The notes: generated by a model from the sequence alone, not told the origin. 64,000 nucleotides of DNA from an uncultured Oscillospiraceae bacterium (GCA_947625845.1 CANQQB010000004.1:1-64000), one strand, 5' to 3'. Shown: positions 1 to 8,420, counted from the first letter of the stretch. Made by a program: numbers and translations.

Positions 1-102
1 CGTACATTTTACACGATTTGGGCCATGTTGTCTCTTGTTTTGTTTCACCCCCACGGGTGTTGCACTTCGTATGATAATCTACCCTGGGATAGGCGCGAGG
101 GG

Positions 103-185
103 GACAACCCTTCCGGCGCGGCGGAGCCGCGCCACCTCCCCTTGCACAGGGGAGGCGTCGATAAGGAGCGGCTTGCGCCGCGTCG
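103..185. repeat. intergenic palindromic repeat (module CCACCTCCCCTTGCACAGGGGAGGC + connector GATAAGGA)
   Basis: Hairpins GGCGCGGC-GGA-GCCGCGCC and CCTCCCC-TTGCACA-GGGGAGG; near-identical copy at 1376-1440. Confidence 0.85.
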
Positions 186-302
186 AAATGCAATTCAGGT
201 CGCATTTTCTGCATTTCAGGACAAAACTATTGACGTTTTCCGCTTTTTGTTTGATACTGAGCTTGACCCGGACGAGAAAATCAACAAGGAGGAATATAGA
301 TC

Positions 303-500
303 ATGACCGACGAAAAGAAACCCTGCGGGGGGGTAACCCCGGAACTAAATGACGAGGCACTGGACGCCGTGACCGGCGGAATGATGGCCCCCGGCGACCC
401 GCAGGGACGGGGTCCCGACTCGACAATGCGGGCAGACCAGGCCTGGGAGTGGTTGAAGAAGATGTGCGACGCGGACGAGGATAAGGAGCAGCAGACGTGA
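303..500 (+). CDS. small double-glycine-leader-like peptide (65 aa), candidate RiPP/bacteriocin-type precursor
   Basis: AAGGAGG RBS 5' of ATG; motif ELNDEALDAVTGG followed by a 39-aa C-terminal segment; promoter-like TTGACG-17-GATACT upstream. Confidence 0.6.
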   Translation: MTDEKKPCGGVTPELNDEALDAVTGGMMAPGDPQGRGPDSTMRADQAWEWLKKMCDADEDKEQQT

Positions 501-505
501 ATATG

Positions 506-562
506 GTGTCCCCGGCCACGCCGGGGACACTCCTTATTGAAGGCCCCCTTACACAGGGGGCC
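506..562. repeat. intergenic repeat: GTGTCCCCGGC-cac-GCCGGGGACAC hairpin plus GGCCCCCTTACACAGGGGGCC hairpin
   Basis: Perfect 11-bp palindrome 506-530 and 7-bp palindrome 542-562 joined by TCCTTATTGAA (reverse of the AATAAGGA connector). Confidence 0.85.
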
Positions 563-609
563 GTCCATAATGTGCGGCTGCGGCGCGGATCAAAAGGAGG
601 GTATATGCT

Positions 610-1212
610 ATGACGGAGAGAGAAAAGATGCTGGCGGGGAGGCTGTATGACCCGTCCGACCCGGAGCTGGGCGCGCTGCTGGTGAAGGCGCGAAGGCTGG
701 CACGGCGGTATAATCAGATCGACGAGGACCAGCCCGCGCAGCGGGAGGCGGTCCTCCGGGAGCTGCTGCCCAACTCGCCGAACCTGCCCAGCCTGCAAGC
801 GCCGGTTTATTTTGACTACGGCTGCAACACTTATTTCGGAAAGGCCAGCGGCGCGAACTTCAATTTCACCTGCCTGGACGTGTGCCCCGTCCACATCGGG
901 GACAATGTGTTCATCGGCCCGAACGTGACCCTGGCCACGCCCATGCACCCCCTATTGCCGGAGGAACGGAACTTCCGGCAGCGAGCGGACGGCGGCTATT
1001 ACAACCTGGAATACGCCAAGCCCATCACCATCGGGGACGACTGCTGGCTGGCGGCCAATGTGGTGGTATGCGGCGGGGTGACCATCGGGGCGGGCTGTGT
1101 CATCGGCGCGGGAAGCGTGGTCACGCGGGACATTCCGCCGAACACCTTCGCGGCGGGCAATCCCTGCCGGGTCATACGGACGCTGACGGAGAAGGATAGG
1201 ATGGGGGGATAA
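610..1212 (+). CDS. sugar O-acetyltransferase (maltose/galactoside acetyltransferase-like, left-handed beta-helix)
   Basis: NTYFGKASGANFNFTCLDVCPVHIGDNVFIGPNVTLATPMHPL and hexapeptide repeats IGDDCWLAANVVVCGGVTIGAGCVIGAGSVVTRDIPPNTFAAGNPCRVIR. Confidence 0.9.
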   Translation: MTEREKMLAGRLYDPSDPELGALLVKARRLARRYNQIDEDQPAQREAVLRELLPNSPNLPSLQAPVYFDYGCNTYFGKASGANFNFTCLDVCPVHIGDNVFIGPNVTLATPMHPLLPEERNFRQRADGGYYNLEYAKPITIGDDCWLAANVVVCGGVTIGAGCVIGAGSVVTRDIPPNTFAAGNPCRVIRTLTEKDRMGG

Positions 1213-1217
1213 ATTAT

Positions 1218-1350
1218 CTCTCCCTCCGTCAGCGCGAAGCGCTGACAGCCCCCTCGTCAGAGGGGGCCGCGCTGCGGCGCGAGGGAGCCGCGACGGGGGG
1301 AGAGAAGCATTAAAATCCCACGGGTCCACGGCGTGAGCCGGGGACACCTT
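1218..1350. repeat. nested palindromic repeat (CTCTCCCTCCGTC...GACGGGGGGAGAG) plus GTCCACGGCGTGAGCCGGGGACACC module
   Basis: Outer arms complementary; inner hairpins GTCAGCGC-GAA-GCGCTGAC and CCCCCTCGTCAGAGGGGG. Confidence 0.85.
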
Positions 1351-1375
1351 TTTGTGAGCGGCGGGCACACCACCG

Positions 1376-1470
1376 TTGACAACCCTTCCGGCGCGGCGGA
1401 GCCGCGCCACCTCCCCTTGCACAGGGGAGGCTTTCGATAAGGAACGCCTCCCCTGGCGGGGAGGCAGTTT
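1376..1470. repeat. intergenic palindromic repeat at the 3' end of the FNT gene
   Basis: Same unit as 103-185; ends in GCCTCCCCTGGCGGGGAGGC hairpin followed by TTTT. Confidence 0.85.
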
Positions 1471-1472
1471 TA

Positions 1473-2243
1473 TTAGAATTTTACCTTCTCTTTCGCTGGT
1501 CCATAGGCGGTCCAGAGGGCGGTGGCGAGGGAGCAGCCGCCGAGCAGGTTGCCTAAGGTCACGGGCAGGAGGTTTTTCAGGAAGAACGCGGTCCAGGTGA
1601 GCCCTTCCGGGCCGCCGCCCTGGCGGATGGCCATAAAGAGACCGGCGGGGATGTAGAACATGTTGGCCACGCAGTGCTCAAAGCCGCACAGCACAAAGGT
1701 GACGATCGGAAGATAGAGGCTCGCCAGCTTGCCGCCGGGGCTGTCGGCGGACATGGTCATCCAAACCGCCGCGCAGACCAGTACGTTGCACAGCGCGCCC
1801 CGGATGAGGCCGTCGGTGAAAGTCAAGGAGACCTTGGCCGACGCCGTGGCCAGCACCGCGTCGGATACGCCGTCCAGGGTGCCGCCGCAAACCGCCAGCG
1901 CCGCGATCAGCACGGCTCCGGCCAGGTTGCCCAGGTACACCGCTGCCCAGGAGCGAAGAAGCGCTCCCGGTCCGATGCGCTTGGCATATAGGGGGATCAC
2001 CAGCAGATTGTTGCCGGTGAAAAGCTCCCCGCCGGCCAGCACGATCATGGCAAGACCAGCCGGGAAGATACAGGCGCCGGCCAGCTTGCCGGCTATGGAC
2101 GTGGCAAGGGTGGCGGCTACGCCGGCCAGGGCGATATACGCTCCCGCCAGCGCTGCCAGCAGAAACGCCTTCGGTGCGCTCTGGGCCGTCTTGGCTGCGC
2201 CGACGTCCAGATAGTCGCGGGCAATGTCCTTCGGTGTTTTCAT
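1473..2243 (-). CDS. formate/nitrite transporter family protein
   Basis: Internal ATG (MKTPKDIARDYLDVGAAKTAQSAPKAFLLAALAGAYIALAG); GGELFTGNNL and GFEHCVANMF motifs of the FNT family. Confidence 0.9.
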   Translation of the reverse strand: MKTPKDIARDYLDVGAAKTAQSAPKAFLLAALAGAYIALAGVAATLATSIAGKLAGACIFPAGLAMIVLAGGELFTGNNLLVIPLYAKRIGPGALLRSWAAVYLGNLAGAVLIAALAVCGGTLDGVSDAVLATASAKVSLTFTDGLIRGALCNVLVCAAVWMTMSADSPGGKLASLYLPIVTFVLCGFEHCVANMFYIPAGLFMAIRQGGGPEGLTWTAFFLKNLLPVTLGNLLGGCSLATALWTAYGPAKEKVKF

Positions 2244-2346
2244 GGTTCCCTCCCTCTTGCATTCCGGGCCGGTGCGCTGTAATATATTGGATAATGTCAT
2301 TGTAACATCATTCTGCAACGGTTGTCTATAGAAACGAGGAAATACC

Positions 2347-3645
2347 ATGCTGCACCAGCAAAATCTGACCGTGAACGCCGCCGGGCACTTGGCCGTGGGC
2401 GGCGTGGATACCCTTGATTTGGCGAGGGAATACGGAACCCCCCTTTACGTGCTGGACGAGGATATGGTCCGGGAGCGGATGGGGCTGTACGTGGCAGCTA
2501 TGGGGGCGTATCTGCCCGCCGGGAGCCGGCCCTATTACGCCAGCAAGGCGCTGTGCTGCAAGGCCCTGTGCCGGATGGCAAGGGACGAGGGCATGGGGCT
2601 GGACGTGGTGTCGGCCGGGGAGCTGTACACCGCCCTGGCGGCGGGATTCCCGGCGGCGGATATCTGCTTTCACGGCAACGCCAAGACCGAGGCGGAGATA
2701 CGCTATGCCATTGAAAGCGGCGTGGGCCTGATCGCCGCAGACGGTGAAGAAGAGCTGCTGCGCATCGACACTCTGGCGGGGGCGATGGGCGCGCGGCAGC
2801 GGGTGCTGCTGCGGGTGACGCCGGGCATCGACCCGCACACCTTCGCGGCGGTAAACACCGGCGTGCTGGACGTGAAGTTCGGCGAGCCCATCCCAACGGG
2901 CCGGGCCCTGGCCGTGGCGGAGCAGGCGCTGGGGCTTTCCAACATCGACCTGGCGGGCTTTCACTGCCACATCGGGTCCCAGATCTTCGAGGCGGGGCCG
3001 TTTTTGCTGGAGGCGGACGTGATGACGGCGTTTCTGGCAACTGTCCGGGAGAAGACCGGCTATACCGCCGGGATATTGAACCTGGGCGGGGGCTTTGCCG
3101 CGGCGTATGAGGAAACGGACGCCGCTCCGGACTGCGCCGGGATGATCCGGGCCGTGGGGCAGCGGCTGGTGGAAAGATGGGCGCAGTACGCCTACCCGGC
3201 GCCGAGGGTGCTGATGGAGCCGGGGCGGGGCATCGTGGCCGCGGCGGGCATCACGCTGTACACGGTGCAGAACTTGAAGCGGACGCCCGGCGGGGCGTGC
3301 TGCGTTGCCCTGGACGGCGGCATGGGGGACAACCCCCGCTATGCCCTTTACGGCGCGCGGCACAGCGCCGTGGTGGCGGATAGGGCCGGCCAGACACAGG
3401 ATCGCGTCGTCACCCTGGCGGGCCGGTGCTGCGAGAGCGGGGACCTGCTGGGCGAGAACGTGGCGCTGCAAACGCCCAGGACCGGGGACACGGTGGCCGT
3501 GCTGACCACGGGGGCCTATACCTGTTCCATGGCGTCCAACTATAACCGGGTCCCCCGACCGCCTATGGTTGCCGTCCGGGGCGGGAAGGCAAGGCTCATC
3601 ATCCGGGGGGAGACGCTGGAGGACGTGGCGGCCTATGATATTTGA
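2347..3645 (+). CDS. lysA: diaminopimelate decarboxylase
   Basis: YGTPLYVLDED, YASKAL (PLP lysine), GFHCHIGSQI, LNLGGGF, EPGRGIVAAAG, CCESGD motifs. Confidence 0.93.
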   Translation: MLHQQNLTVNAAGHLAVGGVDTLDLAREYGTPLYVLDEDMVRERMGLYVAAMGAYLPAGSRPYYASKALCCKALCRMARDEGMGLDVVSAGELYTALAAGFPAADICFHGNAKTEAEIRYAIESGVGLIAADGEEELLRIDTLAGAMGARQRVLLRVTPGIDPHTFAAVNTGVLDVKFGEPIPTGRALAVAEQALGLSNIDLAGFHCHIGSQIFEAGPFLLEADVMTAFLATVREKTGYTAGILNLGGGFAAAYEETDAAPDCAGMIRAVGQRLVERWAQYAYPAPRVLMEPGRGIVAAAGITLYTVQNLKRTPGGACCVALDGGMGDNPRYALYGARHSAVVADRAGQTQDRVVTLAGRCCESGDLLGENVALQTPRTGDTVAVLTTGAYTCSMASNYNRVPRPPMVAVRGGKARLIIRGETLEDVAAYDI

Positions 3646-4291
3646 GAGGAAAACGGCGGCCATCGTGGGCGTGGCCGGGAACGTGGACAATTATATCGCC
3701 GCGTTAAAGGCGGTGGGGATAGAGCCGGTGGTGACATTGGACCCGGCTGAGGCAGCTCGGTGCGGCGGGCTGCTGCTGCCCGGCGGCGGGGACGTGGACC
3801 CGGCACGGTTCGGGGAGGAAAACCACGGGTCGCGGGACATCGATACGGCTTTGGACGCGGTGCAGCTTGCGGCGCTGGACGGGTTCGTCAAGGCCGGTAA
3901 GGCGGTGCTGGGCATATGCCGGGGGCATCAGGTGGTGAACGTGTACTTCGGCGGGGGACTGGTCCAGGACCTGCCCACGGCGGAGGACCATATGGCCCAC
4001 GGGCACGTGGACAGCGTGCATACCGTGGAGATTGCGGCCGGGAGCGTGCTGGGGAGGCTTTACGGGCGGTCCGCGACGGTGAACAGCTCTCACCACCAGG
4101 GGCTGGGCGCGATGGGGCGGGGGCTTTCCGTCACGGCGCTGGCGCCGGACGGGGTGGTCGAGGCGGCGGAGCATGAGAGCCTGCCCATCCTCACCGTACA
4201 GTTTCACCCGGAGCGGATGGCATTTGCACACGCACGGGAAGATACCGCCGACGGGGCGGGGATTTTTCGGTGGTTTGGGGAGAGGATATGA
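3635..4291 (+). CDS. class I glutamine amidotransferase-like / gamma-glutamyl-GABA hydrolase family
   Basis: LLLPGGGDVDPARFGEE, LGICRGHQVVNVYFGGGLVQDL, VNSSHHQ, VQFHPE; start overlaps lysA stop. Confidence 0.85.
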   Translation: MIFERKTAAIVGVAGNVDNYIAALKAVGIEPVVTLDPAEAARCGGLLLPGGGDVDPARFGEENHGSRDIDTALDAVQLAALDGFVKAGKAVLGICRGHQVVNVYFGGGLVQDLPTAEDHMAHGHVDSVHTVEIAAGSVLGRLYGRSATVNSSHHQGLGAMGRGLSVTALAPDGVVEAAEHESLPILTVQFHPERMAFAHAREDTADGAGIFRWFGERI

Positions 4292-4293
4292 CA

Positions 4294-4547
4294 TGATTAA
4301 AGCCTCCCCTGTGCAAGGGGAGGTGGCGAGCGACAGCGAGGCGGAGGGGTTGTTGCTGTGGATAACAGACAACCCCCCAGTCATGCTGACGCATGACAGC
4401 CCCCCTTACACAGGGGAGGCTTTCAATAAGGAAAAAGATTTAATTATTCTCTCCCTCCGTCTCGGCCCGGAGGGCCGAGCCACCTCCCTCGTCAGAGGGA
4501 GGCTTTTAAAAGGAGAGAACAACGCCTCCCTCGTCAGAAGGAGGCGG
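4294..4547. repeat. composite of several palindromic intergenic repeat modules
   Basis: CCTCCCCTGTGCAAGGGGAGG, GTCATGCTGACGCATGAC, CCCCCCTTACACAGGGGAGG, CTCGGCCCGGAGGGCCGAG, CCTCCCTCGTCAGAGGGAGG in series. Confidence 0.85.
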
Positions 4548-4569
4548 TGATCGTGTCGGTAGATGGGTA

Positions 4570-4770
4570 TCAATCTTCTTTGTATTCGGCAATGTCTTCC
4601 AGCCGACAGCGCAGTATTCGGCAGAGTTGGGACAGAGTGTAGGTGCTGACATTCTCATTTTTCCGCAGACGGTCCAACTGACCGCTGCTGACCCCGTGGT
4701 CTCTTATGAGTTTGTATTGTGAGACGCCGCGTTCCCTCATGGTCGTCCACAACCTGTCGTATACTATCAT
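4570..4770 (-). CDS. small XRE/Cro-type helix-turn-helix regulator
   Basis: MIVYDRLWTTMRERGVSQYKLIRDHGVSSGQLDRLRKNENVSTYTLSQLCRILRCRLEDIAEYKED; divergent to the 4897 gene. Confidence 0.85.
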   Translation of the reverse strand: MIVYDRLWTTMRERGVSQYKLIRDHGVSSGQLDRLRKNENVSTYTLSQLCRILRCRLEDIAEYKED

Positions 4771-4826
4771 GTAAAGCACCTTTGCCCATAGTAGCTTTAC
4801 GCATAGCATATTTTCTTATACGTATG

Positions 4827-4855
4827 TTGACAATAGCCCGTATTCGGGCTATAAT
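4827..4855 (+). promoter_or_regulatory. consensus sigma-A promoter with palindromic spacer
   Basis: TTGACA-17 bp-TATAAT; ATAGCCCG-TATT-CGGGCTAT perfect inverted repeat at 4833-4852. Confidence 0.85.
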
Positions 4856-4896
4856 TATGGGTATCCATCACACTTTAAGAAAAGAAGGGAAACAAA

Positions 4897-5763
4897 ATGA
4901 AAAAGCTTTGTATGGTACTCCTGTGCGTTTTGATGCTGGCACCTGCACTGGGTATGAACAACACGCGGGACAAGGAAGAAAAAGAAGGCGACATGGAAGA
5001 ATTTGAGGAAGTCGTTGTGGTCGATAACGAGGAATGTGCCATCGTCATCAAGGATGTCGACCCTGACGACATGTGGGGCTACACCCTGAAAGCCCAGTTG
5101 GAGAATAAATCTGCCGACAAGACCTATATGTTTTCTGCAAAATCCGCCTCGGTCAACGGCGTCATGAGCGACCCGTTTTTTGCCACAGAGATCGCGCCCG
5201 GTATGCGCGCGAACAAGGATATCACATTCGACATGGATGATTTGGAGGATATCGGCATCAAAGCCGAGGATGTATCGGATATCGAGCTCAACTTCCGCGT
5301 CTATGACAGCGACGACTGGAGCGCCGATCCGGTCTATGAAGACGTGTCCCATGTTTACCCGCTGGGGGAGGACAATGCGACAGCCTATGAGCGTCAGGCG
5401 CAGGATACGGACGAGGTGCTGGTGGACAACGACATGGTGACGGCGATCGTTACCGGTTATCGGGTCGATGAGATTTGGGGATATATGGTTGATATATTCT
5501 TAGTAAATAAGACGGACTCCACCGTTATGTTCAGCGTAGGCGACGCTGCTGTGAACGGGTATATGGCGGACCCGTACTTTGCCAATTCAGTGGACCCGGG
5601 AAAATGCGCGTTTGAATCCATTTCCTGGGATAACAGCACCTTGGAGGAAAACGATATTACGGAAGTGGAAAAGATAAACTTTACCCTGCGGGCATATGAT
5701 GACGAAGATTTTGCGAAAGATGATTATGTAAATCAACCGGTGGCGCTGACGCCGACAGCATGA
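4897..5763 (+). CDS. secreted/lipoprotein-like protein with two related internal domains, unknown function
   Basis: Signal-like N-terminus MKKLCMVLLCVLMLAPALG; repeated pattern (MWGYTLKAQLENKSADKTYMFS..VNGVMSDPFFA / IWGYMVDIFLVNKTDSTVMFS..VNGYMADPYFA). Confidence 0.75.
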   Translation: MKKLCMVLLCVLMLAPALGMNNTRDKEEKEGDMEEFEEVVVVDNEECAIVIKDVDPDDMWGYTLKAQLENKSADKTYMFSAKSASVNGVMSDPFFATEIAPGMRANKDITFDMDDLEDIGIKAEDVSDIELNFRVYDSDDWSADPVYEDVSHVYPLGEDNATAYERQAQDTDEVLVDNDMVTAIVTGYRVDEIWGYMVDIFLVNKTDSTVMFSVGDAAVNGYMADPYFANSVDPGKCAFESISWDNSTLEENDITEVEKINFTLRAYDDEDFAKDDYVNQPVALTPTA

Positions 5764-5790
5764 ACGCAGTTCAACCGTATAGTATAAAAA

Positions 5791-5817
5791 CTTCCGCCGC
5801 TGAGGCGGAAGTTTTTG
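5791..5817 (+). terminator. rho-independent terminator
   Basis: ACTTCCGCC-GCTGA-GGCGGAAGT followed by TTTTT. Confidence 0.75.
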
Positions 5818-5908
5818 TGCCTTTGCCAGTTGGGAGGTGTAGCCCGCGGTGACGGGGGCGTCATCGCCTCCATGCGGGCGGGGAAGTTCGCGCTGGGAAG
5901 GGGGTAAA

Positions 5909-6302
5909 GGGGTGTGTCCTTGGACCTACTGCAATCCCCCCGGCCGCCGATGGCGGCCACCCCCCTTTGACAAGGGGGGCTTTCGATAAGGTATTATTTA
6001 TTATAATCCAACGCGTCTCCGGCGTAGCCGGAGACACCTTTTTTCCGCGCGGTAGGCGTGCCGCGTGGGGGCCCCGGCGTCGGAAGGCTCCTGAAGACGA
6101 TGAGAACCGGCAAGCCGGTCCTCATTCGTCGGTCAGGGGCCTTCCTCCTTTTCCCATCGCAAACGCTCCGCTGGTTTGCGATGGGAGCCCTGGACAATAA
6201 GGAAGAGGATTTAAATATCTCTCCCTCCGTCGCGGCATAGCCGCGACGGAGGGAGAGAAACATTAAAATCCAACGGGTCCCCGGCTTATGCCGGGGACAC
6301 CT
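5909..6302. repeat. composite intergenic repeat array with long variable hairpins
   Basis: CCCCCCTTTGACAAGGGGGGC, TCTCCGGC-GTA-GCCGGAGA, long hairpin 6086-6141, perfect 12-bp hairpin 6153-6185, CTCTCCCTCCGTCGCGGCATAGCCGCGACGGAGGGAGAG, GTCCCCGGCTTATGCCGGGGAC. Confidence 0.85.
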
Positions 6303-7016
6303 TCACGTGTACACATAGCCGCTGGCGGTGATGTCGTCCAGGGCTACCTCGCTGTAGGTGCCGTTGTAGTGCCAGGAGACGGTCATGGTGTCCGCCGTGT
6401 CGGCGGGCACGTCCAGCGTGGCGGTGAACAGGGTGCTGCTGGCCAGAGAGGTGCCGTCGACCTTGATGCTCTTGCCCATGACCGAGGTACTGTAGCTGCC
6501 GTAGGTGATGGAGATGGGCAGGGAGGACACGTTCAGGGCATAGGAGTTGACGGTGCCGGTGACGGTGATGCGGGCCGTGCCGCCGCCCTGGTTCTGAGCG
6601 GACCAGCTCACGCTCATATTGAGGCCGGTCCCCGTGTTGGAGGCGAAGCTGCCGCCGGAGATGGTGCCGCCGACCACGTCAGGCGGGACGTTCGTGGCCG
6701 CCGCCGGAGGCGCGGGCGGGTCCGTGGGCGCCTGGGCCGCGGGAGGCTGGGTAGCGGCGGCGGGCGCGTTGGTGGCGGGGGGCCGGGTGGGGGCCGTGTT
6801 GGGAGCGGCGCCAGGAGGGCTGGTGAAGCCGGGCGCCTCCGGTATGGCCGTGGAAATGGGCGCGGGGGTGTTCACCGTGGGCTCGTCGGTGAGCGCCGGC
6901 GTGGGCGTGGGTCCGGCCGCGGCGTCGTCACTGGTGCAGCTGTGCATCAGCACGACCTCCAGCGTGATCACCAGCGCCAGCACCACGAGAAGCAGCGCGA
7001 TCCTCTTGACTTTCAT
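6303..7016 (-). CDS. secreted/membrane-anchored Pro/Ala/Thr-rich protein, unknown function
   Basis: N-terminal hydrophobic segment, low-complexity PTPTPALTDEPT...PPATNAPAAATQPP linker, beta-rich C-terminal domain. Confidence 0.65.
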   Translation of the reverse strand: MKVKRIALLLVVLALVITLEVVLMHSCTSDDAAAGPTPTPALTDEPTVNTPAPISTAIPEAPGFTSPPGAAPNTAPTRPPATNAPAAATQPPAAQAPTDPPAPPAAATNVPPDVVGGTISGGSFASNTGTGLNMSVSWSAQNQGGGTARITVTGTVNSYALNVSSLPISITYGSYSTSVMGKSIKVDGTSLASSTLFTATLDVPADTADTMTVSWHYNGTYSEVALDDITASGYVYT

Positions 7017-7075
7017 ATCGCTTTCCCCCTTTCACCGCCATTATACGACGGTTCTCGGCTAAATGCAACTTTTTG

Positions 7076-8257
7076 TTACCATCGCAGGACCTGTCCGAAA
7101 TAGCCGCATTCCAGCATCCGGCGGGAGAAAACGTACCGGTCGTAGACCTGTTGGCGGGTTTGGACCACATAGTACCGGGCCGCCTGCTCGGACCCACCCA
7201 GGTCGTGGGACGGGGTGAAGCTGTGCCCGGACGCGTCGTAAAAGCCCGCGTCCGATACCCAGTCCGCGTAGGCGCTGCCGGCCAGGGGCACCGGGGGCGT
7301 GAGGCCGTCGCCATCCAGGCTGTCCGCCAGCAGGTCCCGGCCGGACAGGAACCGGGCGTCGTAGGCCGCGCCACAGAGGTCCAGGAGCGTGGCCGTCACG
7401 TCCAGCTCCGAACAGGGGGCCGTCACGGCCAGGCCGGAAAGCCCGTCCCCCCGCAGGTACAGCCCGCCCCGCAGGGGCTCCGCGCCGCCGGTGACCAGGC
7501 ACACCGCCGTTGTCGACGATAGGGACAGGTCGTCCAGGGCCCGCATGAGCGATTCCAGCGCCGCCTCCCCGTCAGCGCCGTCAAGCTCCGCGTACAGCAG
7601 GAACGGGCCGGTCTGGCGCAGCTCGGCAAGCTGGTCCTCCGGCGACGCGCCTGCGATGACCGAGCCGAAACCCAGGGCGGTATAGGCCCCGTCCAGCTCG
7701 GACGAGGCGGGACAGGCACGGCAGGTATACCCCGCGCGGGTCAATGAAGCCGCCAGGGAGAAGGGGAGGCCGCCACCGTGTTTTGCCAGGAACGACAGGG
7801 ACGGCATGCCCTGCACATTGGTGGGCGTCAGACCGGAGAGCAGGGCGAATATGCGGCCCTGGGAACCCTGGTACCAGTCCGGGGCGTACACGTCCGCGAA
7901 CCGGATACCCTCGGACCGGAGCTTGGCCAGCGCCGGGGCGCTGCCCGCGTCCGCGCCAAGGGGCCGCCAGGCGTCCGCCAGCAGTACGATCAGGTTGTCC
8001 CCCGCCAGCGCGCCGGTGTATGCGTGCCTGGCCGTGGGCCGGCAGGAGAGAAAGTAGTCCGTCATCTCCGCGATACGGGCGCTGCCCGCCGTCTCGGCAG
8101 GCGCGGCCAGGTCCAGGTCCAGCACGTTATAGGCGGCCGGGTCCCAGGTCAGCGCCGCCATCGTCTCCGCCGCCGGGGCCAGCGCGGGAAGCGCGCCGCG
8201 GGCAAAGATAAGCGCCGCCAGCACGGCCGACAATAAAAACAACAGCGTCCGACGCAT
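7076..8257 (-). CDS. secreted sulfatase/alkaline phosphatase-fold protein (LTA synthase-like ectodomain, divergent)
   Basis: DNLIVLLADAW...LAKLRSEGIRFADVYAPDWYQGSQGRIFALLSGL; TAPCSELDVTATLLDLCGAAYDARFLSGRDLL resembles the family C-terminal motif. Confidence 0.55.
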   Translation of the reverse strand: MRRTLLFLLSAVLAALIFARGALPALAPAAETMAALTWDPAAYNVLDLDLAAPAETAGSARIAEMTDYFLSCRPTARHAYTGALAGDNLIVLLADAWRPLGADAGSAPALAKLRSEGIRFADVYAPDWYQGSQGRIFALLSGLTPTNVQGMPSLSFLAKHGGGLPFSLAASLTRAGYTCRACPASSELDGAYTALGFGSVIAGASPEDQLAELRQTGPFLLYAELDGADGEAALESLMRALDDLSLSSTTAVCLVTGGAEPLRGGLYLRGDGLSGLAVTAPCSELDVTATLLDLCGAAYDARFLSGRDLLADSLDGDGLTPPVPLAGSAYADWVSDAGFYDASGHSFTPSHDLGGSEQAARYYVVQTRQQVYDRYVFSRRMLECGYFGQVLRW

Positions 8258-8420
8258 AGCCTGTCCCTCCTTTCCGCGTACTTATCTATAGAATGACGCA
8301 GAGACGGGGAGAAGGCGGTCGAAGACCGTCGCCGGACGCAAAAAATCCGCTGTCCCGCGCTTGCAAGCGGGCGGGGAACATGGTATCATTGGGAAAAATA
8401 ACTAAAGAGGTGTGGGACAC

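Noticed and set aside
1376-1600. 74-aa ORF (MTTLPARRSRATSPCTGEAFDKERLPWRGG...)
   Set aside because: Translates the palindromic repeat; the same TSPCTGEA/SPVQGEVA strings recur in ORFs at 35, 3704, 4173, 14578 and 21470, so these are repeat-derived spurious ORFs.
2326-3690. 454-aa minus-strand ORF antisense to lysA
   Set aside because: High-GC shadow ORF; low-complexity basic composition and no recognisable domain, whereas the plus strand encodes clear LysA.
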